DNA of 64,000 nucleotides, taken from NCBI GenBank assembly GCA_001513025.1, contig LFRZ01000019.1, positions 1-64,000 on the forward strand. The letters run 5' to 3'. A model generated the notes under the pieces. It was not told the DNA's origin and searched no databases. It saw nothing but the letters and a program-made list of their open reading frames with translations. Every line of letters begins with the position of its first letter. The stretch's first letter is position 1. This document shows, one piece after another, positions 1 to 12,203 of this stretch. Both the position numbers and the translations under genes were made by a program. Source of the DNA: Gammaproteobacteria bacterium DTU037. Its GTDB lineage: Bacteria; Pseudomonadota; Gammaproteobacteria; Pseudomonadales; Pseudomonadaceae.

Positions 1-3000
1 CTATTCGAGAACGACGTTTTCGATACGGCTAATAATCTAGAGACCCTATCGATCTCAGCTGACGCAGGCATAATCTTCACCGAAGTGGGCGTGGGCACCA
101 CGCTGCAAGGAGAATACGGCACACTGGCTGTGAATGCGGACGGCAGTTACACTTATACACCAGACGCAGCTTTGGTACATTTCACCGCACCGGTAGATGA
201 TGTATTCACCTATCAAGTGACCTTTACCGACGGAACGACCGAGCAGGCCAGTCTAACAGTTACGCTCAAGCCCTCTGGCGCTGGCATTTCTGAAATGCCA
301 TTTGCGCCAATTGTAGACATTGGCGATGGTAATGATTTCATCACCGCTGATGAAATTAATGCTGAAAATAAAGTAACAGTGACCATTCAATTACCAGCGA
401 CTGCTGAGGCTGATGACACTATCAGAGGTCTCGGTGAAGATATTATTCTGACTGAAGCGGACATCACCGCTAAGCAAGTGGCTGTTACTGTTGCCACACC
501 GGATGAAGGTGAATCACTCAGTGTATCTGTGGTTCTTATAGACTCTGCAGGTAACAAGAGCTATCCAGGCACTGCAACGGCGATTGTTGATACAACAGCA
601 CCATCAATGCCGATCGTAGCGATTGGTAATGATGACGACTTTATTACTGCTGATGAGATTGTTGGCGGTAAAGTGACTCTAACTGTGACGTTGCCTGATA
701 ATGCAGCGGTCGGCGACACTGTTAATGGTCTTGATAAAGTCATTACGCTAACCCAGGCGAATCTTGACGCCGGTCAGGTGACAGGCACCCTTGCTGCACC
801 GGCTGAAGGTGAGACGCTTGAAGCATCCGTGACGCTCACCGACCGCGCTGGTAATACGAGCGTTCCGGGCACCGCTGAGGCGACTGTTGATACAACAGCA
901 CCCGCTGAGCCAACGATTGAGACTGAGATCGACGGCGCTGTAGTTGTGACACCTGAGGCAGATGACACTACAGAAGTGAGCATTGTTTACACCGATGAAA
1001 ACGGTGATGAGCAAACGGTGGTTGTCACTAAAGGTTCAGATGATACTTGGAGTGCAGATAGCACGGATGTAACGGTTGATCCAGTCACGGGCGTGACCAC
1101 GATTCCTACTGATCAAGTGGATACTAGCAAGGACGTCACTGCGACGGCCAAAGACCCCGCGGGCAACACCGCTGAGGCAACCCAGAACGGTGATACTGAA
1201 GCACCAGGCCAACCGACAGTAATCATTGGCAATGGTGATAATTACATCACTGCCGACGAGATCGATACGAACAACAAAGTCACGCTGACTGTAGAGCTGC
1301 CTACTAATGCAGTTGCGGGCGATACGCTCACCGGCTTAGGTGATCCAATCGTTCTCGACGATGCTGATATCACCGCGGGTCAAGTTAGCGGAGCTGTTGC
1401 AGCGCCGGCTGATGGCGAAACACTGCATGTGGTTGTGAGCATCACAGACACTGCGGGTAACGTTGGACCTGATGGCACTGCGATTGCGACTGTAGACACA
1501 GAAGCACCTACATTAACGATCACGACCCCAATTGCCGGCGATGATGTTGTCAATATTATCGAAGCTGCAGCTGGTTTTGCCGTGACGGGTACGGGCACTG
1601 CCGGTGACCTCATCACTTTGACCAACGAAGCAGGTCAAAAAATAGGTACAACAACGGTTACGCCTGAAAACACTTGGAGTATTGCGGTAGATGCAACGCA
1701 TATTGCGGCGATGGGACAAGGTAGCGAGACATTGACTGCTACTGCCAAAGATCCGGCCGGTAATACGACCGTTAAGATTGCAATCATCATGGTTGACAGC
1801 GAAATTATTGCTGGGGCGGATAACCTTGTTGATTTTCAGTTAACAGCTGTCCCCCTGAGTACAGACAATCCAAATCCTGGAAGCTTAAATAAAACAGGAT
1901 TTACGGTTGTAGGAGCAGGGTTAGGGCCAGTATTAGGCGCTGGTGTTATCGATAACGTCATCAAAAATTCGGTGCAGTTTAATGTCGATGAAAATCAGGT
2001 TCGCGAGGTTACAGTTTATGCTGACGCTGGGGGTGTCACGGTCGGCACCATGAATCTCAACCTTTACAAAATGAATGAAACGACCCGCGAATGGGAGTTG
2101 CAATCGGTAAAAGAGAATTGGGTGACTGCTGTATTGGGTGGTAAATCTAAAGACACTGATTTTGTCTTAGATGAAGGTCAGTGGATGTTTGTGATGTCTG
2201 GTGGCTTAGGGCTCGCAATATTAACTGGTTATACACTTAAATTTACCAGCGATACGACGCTAGATTATGCTAATGCAACGTCTATAAGTGGTGCTATTCC
2301 AGGTAATATTTTAATTGATAATGACTCGAATTTTAGCTATGACGAGTTGCCTGCAGGCACGATTCTGGCATCTGTTAATAGCACCGCTGTTTCTGAGTCT
2401 GGCACCACAAATATTGTTGCTGAACATGGCACTTTAACTGTTCGTGCCAATGGTTCCTATGATTATCAAGTTGATCCTGATTTCCGTGGGCCTTATGGTT
2501 ATGAAGAGGTATTCACTTATAAGGCAATGTCACCGAAGGGCAGTGTTATTTCTGCAACGCTAACCATTCAGCTCAATATCTTCCCTATTGATAAGCAGGT
2601 TAAAATAGATGAGAACCTTATTGTTGATATCGAACCCACTGTAACGCTGGATACGGCTGAATCTGTAATTAAAAATGCTGTTGGCTTCGCGGTTCTAGAG
2701 CTAAGTGCTGGGTCTTCATCAGTATTGGATCTTAATCTTCTAGGTGGCAAGCCACCCTTGGAGTTTACTGTTGGTGAGAACCAGGTACGTGAACTAACTT
2801 TACATGGCAGTGCTGGAGGCTTAGAAATTGCAAAAACTTATAGTATGGCTGTCTACAAATTAGATGAAAATACGGACAATTATGTTCAGATTCATTTTCA
2901 GGAAAATTGGTTTAACGCGCCGCTTTTTGGTGGCGCATCAGGACCGTTAACTTTGAAGTTTGGCGAGGGTGATTATAAGGCTATTCTGTTAACAGCTGGG

Positions 3001-4464
3001 GGGATAGGGGCTCTTAGCGGTAATGGTTTGTATGTAGATCACGATAAAATCTACGATTACAACACTCCTTTTAAGTTTACCGGCTTGCTTGAAGGCGATG
3101 TAACCCCAGAGGCAGGCACTGTCTTACTTAAGGTGGGTGAGGAATGGGTTGATCCAGACTCAATTACACCACTGACATTCCAAGGTCAGTATGGTGAGTT
3201 GAATATCTCTGCCGATGGTACATATAGCTACAGCGTGGCTACGTCAGCTGACCCCGCCTGGAAGCCGCCTTATGGCGCAGTTGAGTCATTCCGCCTCGTC
3301 ACTCTAGACGCAGAGGGTAAAGCTGCTGTTGAAACATTGAATATCAAGGTTGCCACGCACACTGCGGTTAATGATTTCAATGATGTGAGTGTTGCAGAGC
3401 AGAATACCGTCACTACAATTAAGTATGATGAGCGGGATAAAGCAGGGAATTACGGCGATTCTTACTCGAAAGAGTTTGAGGTGGCTGAACACTCAGCGGC
3501 AGCGCCAGTAACGATTAAGGCTACTGCCAGCTCAGCTAATATTGCGCTCGCTCCGAATGTAATTATTACATATACGTTATTGAACACTACTACTGGGGAA
3601 AATTTTATAAAAACAGTAGAGGGTACAAAAGAGAGCGCTACTCTGAATAAGAGCCTAGTTGATTTACCAGCGGGACAGTATGAGCTGACAGTTACAACCA
3701 ATAAGGGCAACTTACAGAGCATTTACTTTGAATCAACGGTAATACACTCGGAGAAGTACACCCCAACGGCGATTAACCCAGTCACTGGAGCCTTGCTCCA
3801 AGGCGCTGGTAATGACCAAGGCACGCAGAACATTGCTGAACTGAAAGTCGGAACTCAAACTGTCTTTGTAAGTGACCCAAATAAAGGTGCAGAATCGATC
3901 AAAATTGAAGGCCTCTACGGAACCTTGATCGTCGATAAAAACGGTGACTACAGCTACTTACCCAATGGTGAAAAGTTCGGTATTGAGACCTTTGCCTACG
4001 AAACTACCTCGGTGATAGGTATCAAAGAAGCCGCCACTTTAGAGATTAATGTGGGGCAGGCCATCACTGCCTCGGAGCATGCAGATATCGCTGTCAGTTC
4101 TGCGGCAGATGATGTGTTCACTATGGGCGATGGTGCAGATACCGTCAGCTTTGAAAACTTAGGAGGACTGTTAGAAGGCGGTAATGGTAACAATGGCCTT
4201 GATGAATGGACTGACTATGATTCAAGCCAAGGCGATGTAATTGATCTCACTGAGCTGTTGGATGGCGAGCAGACTGAAGTAAATCTTGATGGATACTTGA
4301 AGTATGCCGATGGCAAGCTGCAAGTCGACCGCAATGGTGGCGGTGATGAGTTTGAGGATCTATTAGTGGTTGCTGATGCAGCTGATACTTCGGTATTGAT
4401 TATTTGGGGTGACATAGAGGATCCGTTATATAACTTACTCACCTCTGAACTACTTATAGGTTAA
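1..4464 (+). CDS. Large BapA/LapF-like type I-secreted adhesin, C-terminal part (5' partial)
   Basis: The frame is open to the first base of the window, so the GTG at 85 is not the real start. The visible 1487 residues begin with a VCBS/cadherin-like segment (LFENDVFDTANN), followed by about five Ig-like repeats. Three of these carry the Asp-rich motif FITADEI, and most end in D.TAP. Two diverged copies of a BapA-type domain follow (ENQVRE...AGG...Y.M/LN), each closed by a 'GTL.V..(N/D)G.Y.Y' VCBS module, then a third partial copy. The last ~130 residues (AADDVFTMGDGADTVSF, GDVIDLTELL) match the type I secretion C-terminal target domain of this adhesin class. It is probably a surface biofilm adhesin. 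No cognate ABC/MFP/TolC genes lie downstream. The family call is firm; the exact subfamily is inferred. Confidence 0.88.
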   Translation, partial: LFENDVFDTANNLETLSISADAGIIFTEVGVGTTLQGEYGTLAVNADGSYTYTPDAALVHFTAPVDDVFTYQVTFTDGTTEQASLTVTLKPSGAGISEMPFAPIVDIGDGNDFITADEINAENKVTVTIQLPATAEADDTIRGLGEDIILTEADITAKQVAVTVATPDEGESLSVSVVLIDSAGNKSYPGTATAIVDTTAPSMPIVAIGNDDDFITADEIVGGKVTLTVTLPDNAAVGDTVNGLDKVITLTQANLDAGQVTGTLAAPAEGETLEASVTLTDRAGNTSVPGTAEATVDTTAPAEPTIETEIDGAVVVTPEADDTTEVSIVYTDENGDEQTVVVTKGSDDTWSADSTDVTVDPVTGVTTIPTDQVDTSKDVTATAKDPAGNTAEATQNGDTEAPGQPTVIIGNGDNYITADEIDTNNKVTLTVELPTNAVAGDTLTGLGDPIVLDDADITAGQVSGAVAAPADGETLHVVVSITDTAGNVGPDGTAIATVDTEAPTLTITTPIAGDDVVNIIEAAAGFAVTGTGTAGDLITLTNEAGQKIGTTTVTPENTWSIAVDATHIAAMGQGSETLTATAKDPAGNTTVKIAIIMVDSEIIAGADNLVDFQLTAVPLSTDNPNPGSLNKTGFTVVGAGLGPVLGAGVIDNVIKNSVQFNVDENQVREVTVYADAGGVTVGTMNLNLYKMNETTREWELQSVKENWVTAVLGGKSKDTDFVLDEGQWMFVMSGGLGLAILTGYTLKFTSDTTLDYANATSISGAIPGNILIDNDSNFSYDELPAGTILASVNSTAVSESGTTNIVAEHGTLTVRANGSYDYQVDPDFRGPYGYEEVFTYKAMSPKGSVISATLTIQLNIFPIDKQVKIDENLIVDIEPTVTLDTAESVIKNAVGFAVLELSAGSSSVLDLNLLGGKPPLEFTVGENQVRELTLHGSAGGLEIAKTYSMAVYKLDENTDNYVQIHFQENWFNAPLFGGASGPLTLKFGEGDYKAILLTAGGIGALSGNGLYVDHDKIYDYNTPFKFTGLLEGDVTPEAGTVLLKVGEEWVDPDSITPLTFQGQYGELNISADGTYSYSVATSADPAWKPPYGAVESFRLVTLDAEGKAAVETLNIKVATHTAVNDFNDVSVAEQNTVTTIKYDERDKAGNYGDSYSKEFEVAEHSAAAPVTIKATASSANIALAPNVIITYTLLNTTTGENFIKTVEGTKESATLNKSLVDLPAGQYELTVTTNKGNLQSIYFESTVIHSEKYTPTAINPVTGALLQGAGNDQGTQNIAELKVGTQTVFVSDPNKGAESIKIEGLYGTLIVDKNGDYSYLPNGEKFGIETFAYETTSVIGIKEAATLEINVGQAITASEHADIAVSSAADDVFTMGDGADTVSFENLGGLLEGGNGNNGLDEWTDYDSSQGDVIDLTELLDGEQTEVNLDGYLKYADGKLQVDRNGGGDEFEDLLVVADAADTSVLIIWGDIEDPLYNLLTSELLIG

Positions 4465-4471
4465 TCGCCTA

Positions 4472-4501
4472 AAAAGCCGGGCCAATTAGCCCGGTTTTTT
4501 G
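4472..4501 (+). terminator. Rho-independent terminator of the adhesin gene
   Basis: A 6-bp GC stem (CCGGGC / GCCCGG) with loop CAATTA is followed directly by a run of six T. It starts about 12 nt after the adhesin stop codon, which suggests the adhesin transcript ends here. Confidence 0.85.
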
Positions 4502-4600
4502 TTTAAAAGGGTTTTATCGCTTATATTTAAAAGTAGAGGTGTAGACCGCTACAGTTCAGATGCTGCTTGAGTCAAAATCATAGATAAAAAGGATAAAAAT

Positions 4601-4972
4601 ATGAATTGGTATTTAGATGTCTTAAAGCAATACGCGATATTTAGCGGCAGGGCAAGACGTAAAGAATATTGGTATTTTATTTTGTTCAATCTAATTATCA
4701 GTATTGTTCTTGCTGCAATTGATGGGGCAATGGGAAGTTATAGTGCCGGAACTGGAATGGGTTTACTGGGCAGTGTTTATACCTTAGCTATATTGCTGCC
4801 AGGCATCGGCGTATCAATACGACGACTGCATGACACTGGACGTAGCGGCTGGTGGATGCTGGTTGGCTTTGTACCGCTGATTGGTGTCCTTGTATTGCTT
4901 GTGTTTATGGCCCAAGACAGCAAGCCAGGGCAGAATCAATATGGTGCAAATCCAAAAGGCGTAACCGCCTAA
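4601..4972 (+). CDS. DUF805 family inner-membrane protein
   Basis: A 123-residue protein with the DUF805 pattern: N-terminal FSGRARRKEYWYF, then three to four hydrophobic segments (about residues 24-42, 55-75 and 86-105), with the conserved RRLHD(T)GRSGWW loop between the last two. This matches YhaH/YhaI-type proteins of about 120 residues. No biochemical function is established for the family. AAGGA lies about 7 nt before the ATG. It stands alone between the adhesin terminator and the convergent glpE operon, so neighbours do not suggest a role. Confidence 0.85.
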   Translation: MNWYLDVLKQYAIFSGRARRKEYWYFILFNLIISIVLAAIDGAMGSYSAGTGMGLLGSVYTLAILLPGIGVSIRRLHDTGRSGWWMLVGFVPLIGVLVLLVFMAQDSKPGQNQYGANPKGVTA

Positions 4973-4984
4973 TAAGACGTTTCA

Positions 4985-5004
4985 GCGGGCAGATTGCTGC
5001 CCGC
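4985..5004. terminator. Hairpin between convergent genes, possible terminator
   Basis: Perfect 8-bp inverted repeat (GCGGGCAG / CTGCCCGC) with loop ATTG, lying between the DUF805 gene and the convergently transcribed glpE. There is no clear T-run on either side, so termination is inferred from position only. Confidence 0.4.
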
Positions 5005-5067
5005 CGCTATACTTGATAGGAGGCTTGGGGCTGGATCGGGCTATGCGACAGCCATACCATGATGGCA

Positions 5068-5391
5068 TTAGCTACTACGCTCCACCAACTGCGGCAACAC
5101 ATGCCGCCACTCTTCAAAACCGCCATCCATGCTGTACAGATCGCTAAAGTCTTGGCTGTGTAAATAAGCAGCAGCGCTTTGGCTAGAGTGACCGTGGTAG
5201 CACACGACAATGGTGGGTAAATCCAGGTCCGCTTGGGCGATAAAGGTGGCTAATGACTGGTTATCCAGATGAATGGCGCCGCGTGGATGTCCGTTAGCAA
5301 AGCTTTCGGGATCACGAATATCCACCATCACTGCGCCTTCGGCACAGAGTTGCTGGGCTTGTGTCACGTTAATGCGTTTAAAAGCGTCCAT
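5068..5391 (-). CDS. glpE: Thiosulfate sulfurtransferase GlpE (single-domain rhodanese)
   Basis: A 107-residue single rhodanese domain. The active-site loop CYHGHSS (Cys about 64) and the start [10 protein letters not shown] closely resemble E. coli GlpE, which moves a sulfane sulfur from thiosulfate to cyanide or thioredoxin. The ORF track's TTG start is rejected: the ATG five codons in has GAGGA at good distance and matches the family N-terminus. It is last in the minus-strand run rsmA-apaG-apaH-glpE, a usual Pseudomonas order. Its stop is followed by a convergent hairpin. Confidence 0.9.
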   Translation of the reverse strand: MDAFKRINVTQAQQLCAEGAVMVDIRDPESFANGHPRGAIHLDNQSLATFIAQADLDLPTIVVCYHGHSSQSAAAYLHSQDFSDLYSMDGGFEEWRHVLPQLVERSS

Positions 5392-5415
5392 AAGGTCCTC
5401 GTGCAATAGCAGTGA

Positions 5416-6237
5416 TTATTTAGCCGGCGGGCAAGCGCAGCGTTCAAAATGTTGGGTGTCGATATTATACAACGACATTTTTCCGCCCCACACGCAGCCG
5501 GTATCCAATGCAATCGTATTGGCAGCAGGACAGCGACCTTCGAGGGCGGCCCAGTGACCAAATAACAGAGTGTCATTTTTAGTTAAACGTTCTGGGTGAC
5601 TGAACCAAGGAGCAAAGCCATTGGGTGCTGTGTCGATACCTTCTTTACCATTGAGATCAAGCACGCCGGTGGCGCTGCAAAAGCGCATGCGGGTGAAGTA
5701 GTTGGTGATCACGCGTAAGCGTTCAATACCGCTCAGGTCATCACTCCAGCGGGTCGGATGATCGCCGTACATGCCATCTAAATAAGGAATAAATAAGCTG
5801 TCATCACGTAACACCACATGCATTTCTTCGGCATGTGCCAGTGCGTCTTGAATGCTCCACTGCGGCGGGATGCCGGCATGCACCATGCTGATCTGACGCT
5901 CGGCATCATGGTGCATCAGCGGTAACTGGCGCAGCCAAAAAAGCAGGTCCGCACAGTCTGGCGCATTTAGCACGTCACGTAAGGTATCTTTCTTTTTTAG
6001 GCGGGCGGCATGGTTGGCAACTGCGAGCAAGTGCAAGTCATGATTACCGAGTACGCTGACCACTGAATCACGCATGGCATACAAAAAGCGCAGGGTTTCG
6101 AGCGATTGCGGACCACGGTTGACCAAGTCACCGACTAACCACAGTGTATCTTGACTTGGATCGAATTTGACTCGATCCAAGAGGCACTTAAGCGGCTCTA
6201 AACAGCCTTGTACATCACCAACAGCGTATGTCGCCAT
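5416..6237 (-). CDS. apaH: Symmetrical bis(5'-nucleosyl)-tetraphosphatase ApaH
   Basis: A 273-residue metallophosphatase that hydrolyses Ap4A to two ADP. Calcineurin-like motifs are in order: GDVQG (7-11), GDLVNRGP (36-43), GNHD (64-67), and a later GHWA. Length fits the family (E. coli about 280). The start overlaps the apaG stop by one base (TAATG), indicating translational coupling. This is one of the enzymes that removes alarmone-like dinucleotides and affects RNA capping by Np4N. Confidence 0.96.
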   Translation of the reverse strand: MATYAVGDVQGCLEPLKCLLDRVKFDPSQDTLWLVGDLVNRGPQSLETLRFLYAMRDSVVSVLGNHDLHLLAVANHAARLKKKDTLRDVLNAPDCADLLFWLRQLPLMHHDAERQISMVHAGIPPQWSIQDALAHAEEMHVVLRDDSLFIPYLDGMYGDHPTRWSDDLSGIERLRVITNYFTRMRFCSATGVLDLNGKEGIDTAPNGFAPWFSHPERLTKNDTLLFGHWAALEGRCPAANTIALDTGCVWGGKMSLYNIDTQHFERCACPPAK

Positions 6238-6617
6238 TAATGTAACACCCCAGGCACGGCTAAGCTAAATGGCGCGATGGGAGCATCAAACTCTTCACCA
6301 TCGGGTGTTTTCATGGTGAAGCTGCCTTGCATACTGCCAACTGCGGTGGCCATTAAGGTGCCGCTGCTGTAACTAAACTCATCATTGGCATCAATCACCG
6401 GTTGTTCACCGACTACGCCGTCGCCACGTACTTCTTGGGTTTTGCCGTCGCCATCAGTAATGATCCAGTGCCGACTTAATAACTGTGCAGACTCGTTACC
6501 GTTATTACGGATAGTGATGTCATAGGCAAACACATAGCGGTTTTCTTCCGGATGTGAGTGCTCAGCTAAGTAGCGCGTTTTTACATTGATATCAATGGTG
6601 TCACACAGATCAGTCAT
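6237..6617 (-). CDS. apaG: ApaG (CorD) protein
   Basis: A 126-residue ApaG domain with fibronectin-III-like fold. Visible motifs are the N-terminal [40 protein letters not shown] and the [12 protein letters not shown] loop. The ATG is preferred over the upstream TTG because GAGAA precedes it at suitable spacing and the length then matches E. coli (125). Its molecular role is not settled; it is linked genetically to Co/Mg resistance and Ap4A metabolism. It sits between rsmA and apaH, as in many gammaproteobacteria. Confidence 0.93.
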   Translation of the reverse strand: MTDLCDTIDINVKTRYLAEHSHPEENRYVFAYDITIRNNGNESAQLLSRHWIITDGDGKTQEVRGDGVVGEQPVIDANDEFSYSSGTLMATAVGSMQGSFTMKTPDGEEFDAPIAPFSLAVPGVLH

Positions 6618-6625
6618 AGCGATTC

Positions 6626-7438
6626 TCAAGATAATTCTGCGGCCTGCTGCTCAGACAGTTGGTCGGCTAAGCGTACAAACGCGGCCATGTCTAATTGTTC
6701 AGGGCGTAAACTTCCATCGACACCGGCGGCTTCAATCGCTTCGGCGGATAAAAGATTTTTTAAGGTGTTACGCAAGGTTTTGCGACGCTGATTAAAGGCT
6801 TCGCGAACCACGCGGTCTAACGCTCGTGCATCTTTAGCGGGGTAAGGTAGCTCTGCATAAGGGGTTAAGCGCACAATCGCTGAATCTACTTTAGGGGGGG
6901 GGCTAAAGGAGCCAGGGCCCACATTAAAGAGATGCTCAACGCGGCAATGGTACTGCACCATAATCGATAAACGCCCCCAATCACCACCACCGGGCTTCGC
7001 CGCCATGCGTTGCACCACTTCTTTTTGTAGCATAAAGTGCATATCACGCACTAAATGAGCATTGTTGAGCAGGTGGAAAATCAGCGGTGTAGAAATATTG
7101 TAGGGTAGGTTACCGACCACTCGTAGGCTGCTTGGCGCAGGATCAAGACGGGCAAAATCGAACTTTAGCGCATCACCTTCGTGCAAGGTAAAATTAGGCG
7201 TAAGGGCAAATTTCACTTTGAGTATGGAGGCTAGGTCGCGGTCGATTTCGATCACGTCGAGCTGTGCATGGCTGTTGACTAAACCTTCAGTGAGCGCGCC
7301 TTGGCCTGGGCCGATTTCTAGCAGTCGATCGCCTTCACGGGGTGAGATCGCACGAATAATACGATCAATCACGCCAGTGTCGTGTAAGAAGTTTTGACCA
7401 AAGCGCTTACGGGCGCGGTGCTGATAGATATCCGACAT
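6626..7438 (-). CDS. rsmA: 16S rRNA dimethyladenosine transferase RsmA (KsgA)
   Basis: A 270-residue SAM-dependent methyltransferase that dimethylates A1518/A1519 of 16S rRNA late in 30S assembly. It opens with HRARKRFGQNFLHD, has SAM motif EIGPGQGALTE (41-51), the acidic VIEIDRD, and the catalytic NLPYNIS (110-116). The C-terminal domain has FNQRRKTLRN. It heads the apaG-apaH-glpE unit. In Pseudomonas this gene normally follows lptD-surA-pdxA; here holA lies just upstream instead. Confidence 0.97.
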   Translation of the reverse strand: MSDIYQHRARKRFGQNFLHDTGVIDRIIRAISPREGDRLLEIGPGQGALTEGLVNSHAQLDVIEIDRDLASILKVKFALTPNFTLHEGDALKFDFARLDPAPSSLRVVGNLPYNISTPLIFHLLNNAHLVRDMHFMLQKEVVQRMAAKPGGGDWGRLSIMVQYHCRVEHLFNVGPGSFSPPPKVDSAIVRLTPYAELPYPAKDARALDRVVREAFNQRRKTLRNTLKNLLSAEAIEAAGVDGSLRPEQLDMAAFVRLADQLSEQQAAELS

Positions 7439-7503
7439 TCGGCTGCTCCAATTAACAAGCCCAGCAGTTTAGCAAAAAACCAGCAGAGCTTCGCCTTTAT
7501 CGG

Positions 7504-8535
7504 TTATTGATGCTGAAAAATAGCTAGACCTGAGCCAGACATCTTCAGCAATAACGAGGCCATGCCCAGCCACGCATCGCCTATGGTTTGCCCTTTACTC
7601 TGTTCATCAATCAATTGTGCATCTTTGAGTAGCAACTGCCATTGTCCACCAGATAGGCGTTTCAGCGCTTTAGCGAACAGTGGTTTGCGCGCCGCCGGCC
7701 AGACCTTAGACAGGGCTCGATCGAGACTGGTGCCTTGGCTGAGCTGCTGAGCGAGTGCGGCTAATTGGCGAATATCACGGGCTACGGCCCATAAGATAAT
7801 CGGGATATCCACGCCTTCACTGCGCAACCCCGCCAACATGCGCAAGCTGCGCTCAGTATCGCCTTCCAGTGCGGCATCGACTAAACCGAAGACATCATAG
7901 CGCGCGCTATCCGCGATGCTGGCTTGGATGGTCGCTAAATCAAGATGGGTGGCGTTGCTGAGTAATTTAAGTTTTTCAATTTCTTGCACCGCCGCCAGTA
8001 AGTTGCCTTCAGTGCGCGCAACAATTAAATCAATGGCTTCGGGATCCGCGCTTAAGCCTTGCTGCGCCAAGCGTTGATTGATCCAGTTAGGCAGTTGATC
8101 AATACTGATAGTGGGCAGCTGAATAAAGCCGCACAGTGGGCTATCGATTAAGGCTTTGGCCCACTTGGTTTTTAGCGTACTGCTATCCAGGCGCGGTACG
8201 TTAATCAATAGCACCGTATCTTCAGCCGGACGCGCTAAGTATTCTTGTAATACCAGACTGCCTTGATCACCGGGTTTACCTGAATTAATGCGCAGTTCCA
8301 GTAAGCGTTTTTCGGCAAATAGCGAGAGGCTGGCGTTGGCTTCGCGGATGATGTTCCAATCAAAACCACGCTCAACATGAAACACTTGGCGCTCGCTGTA
8401 ATCGGCTTGACGACAGGCCCTGCGCAGGGTGTCACTGGCCTCTTGTGCTAATAACGGCTCGTCACTGCTGACTAAATAAATAGGCAGCAGTGCTTGTTTA
8501 AGTTGGCCGGCGAGTTTTTCAGGGTAAATGCGCAT
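7504..8535 (-). CDS. holA: DNA polymerase III delta subunit HolA
   Basis: A 343-residue delta subunit of the clamp loader, which opens the beta clamp. The N-terminus MRIYPEKLAGQLKQALLPIYLV..DEPLL aligns with E. coli HolA (MIRLYPEQL...YLL..DPLL). The ATG nine codons into the track ORF is chosen because it matches the family; the longer GTG start would fall inside a hairpin. It is downstream of leuS and lptE in the same orientation, the standard leuS-lptE-holA order. No good Shine-Dalgarno is visible, so translation may rely on coupling or on the upstream hairpin context. Confidence 0.94.
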   Translation of the reverse strand: MRIYPEKLAGQLKQALLPIYLVSSDEPLLAQEASDTLRRACRQADYSERQVFHVERGFDWNIIREANASLSLFAEKRLLELRINSGKPGDQGSLVLQEYLARPAEDTVLLINVPRLDSSTLKTKWAKALIDSPLCGFIQLPTISIDQLPNWINQRLAQQGLSADPEAIDLIVARTEGNLLAAVQEIEKLKLLSNATHLDLATIQASIADSARYDVFGLVDAALEGDTERSLRMLAGLRSEGVDIPIILWAVARDIRQLAALAQQLSQGTSLDRALSKVWPAARKPLFAKALKRLSGGQWQLLLKDAQLIDEQSKGQTIGDAWLGMASLLLKMSGSGLAIFQHQ

Positions 8536-8547
8536 AGGGCAAGGGTG

Positions 8548-8569
8548 GGGTCTTGTGTGCACAAGACCC
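8548..8569 (-). repeat. 10-bp-arm hairpin in the lptE-holA junction
   Basis: Arms GGGTCTTGTG and CACAAGACCC are perfectly complementary around a 2-nt centre. The element fills most of the short lptE-holA gap and ends about 12 nt before the holA ATG. No T-run follows on the minus strand, so it is not a typical terminator. It could stabilise the lptE mRNA or modulate holA translation; this is inference. Confidence 0.65.
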
Positions 8570-8576
8570 TAACGCT

Positions 8577-9179
8577 CTAGGGTAAAGAGATCGGTGATTG
8601 TTGTGGCTCATCAAAGCGCTGGGCCCGGATTGCAGCATCGCGTGCTTGTGCTTCAGCATCCTGACGGCGTTGAGCTTGATCTTGTAATCCTTGCAATTGC
8701 GTGGGGTTGACCGCTTGCAGGCGCATCATCAACTGCATGACTAACTCAGCGCGCATTTCTTGACGCAGTAAGGCTTCTTCCTGGCTAGAACCTGTGACAT
8801 TGTCTTGGTTGTACGCATAACTGCGCTGCACTTTGACGCTGTCTTGGATTAACGCCGGTAAACTGCCAGAACGCAGTTCATAGTTGGCCGAACTGGTCAG
8901 GGTGTACTCAGCGCTGCGCGTACCAGGGGTAAAGCTGGCGGTGCGTCTGCTGTTCTCTTCTGCACCTAAGTACAGAGTGAAAGGCGCACTGCTGGAGATG
9001 GTGACATTATTGTTGGCCAGACTTTCTGTCACCTGTTTGCCAAGTGGACTGAACGCATCACGGGCGGCAAAGTTCAGTTCGCTCAGGGCCATCTGTGTGG
9101 TACCTGTGCCGCGTAAGTGAAAGCCGCAAGCGGTCAGTAAAAAAGCCAGACCCAGTACGGTAAAAGAGCGTTTTAACAT
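8577..9179 (-). CDS. lptE: LPS-assembly lipoprotein LptE
   Basis: A 200-residue outer-membrane lipoprotein that plugs LptD and helps insert LPS. The signal peptide ends in lipobox LLTAC (Cys18) followed by GFHLRG, the LptE hallmark. The C-terminal third is Gln/Ala rich (QDQAQRRQDAEAQ), as is common in pseudomonads. It lies between leuS and holA in the same orientation; the start follows GAGGACAC-like purines. lptD itself is not in this window. Confidence 0.94.
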   Translation of the reverse strand: MLKRSFTVLGLAFLLTACGFHLRGTGTTQMALSELNFAARDAFSPLGKQVTESLANNNVTISSSAPFTLYLGAEENSRRTASFTPGTRSAEYTLTSSANYELRSGSLPALIQDSVKVQRSYAYNQDNVTGSSQEEALLRQEMRAELVMQLMMRLQAVNPTQLQGLQDQAQRRQDAEAQARDAAIRAQRFDEPQQSPISLP

Positions 9180-9245
9180 GGTGTGTCCTCTGTGCCTAAC
9201 CTCGTGCTGAGGTTAGGCCGGGGTGAGTAAAAAAACATAACTCAA

Positions 9246-12203
<2,958 letters not shown>

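Noticed and set aside
334-1262. Repeats in the adhesin as a possible CRISPR or mobile repeat
   Set aside because: They are in-frame protein repeats (FITADEI Ig-like domains) about 300-600 bp apart, with no short regular spacers.
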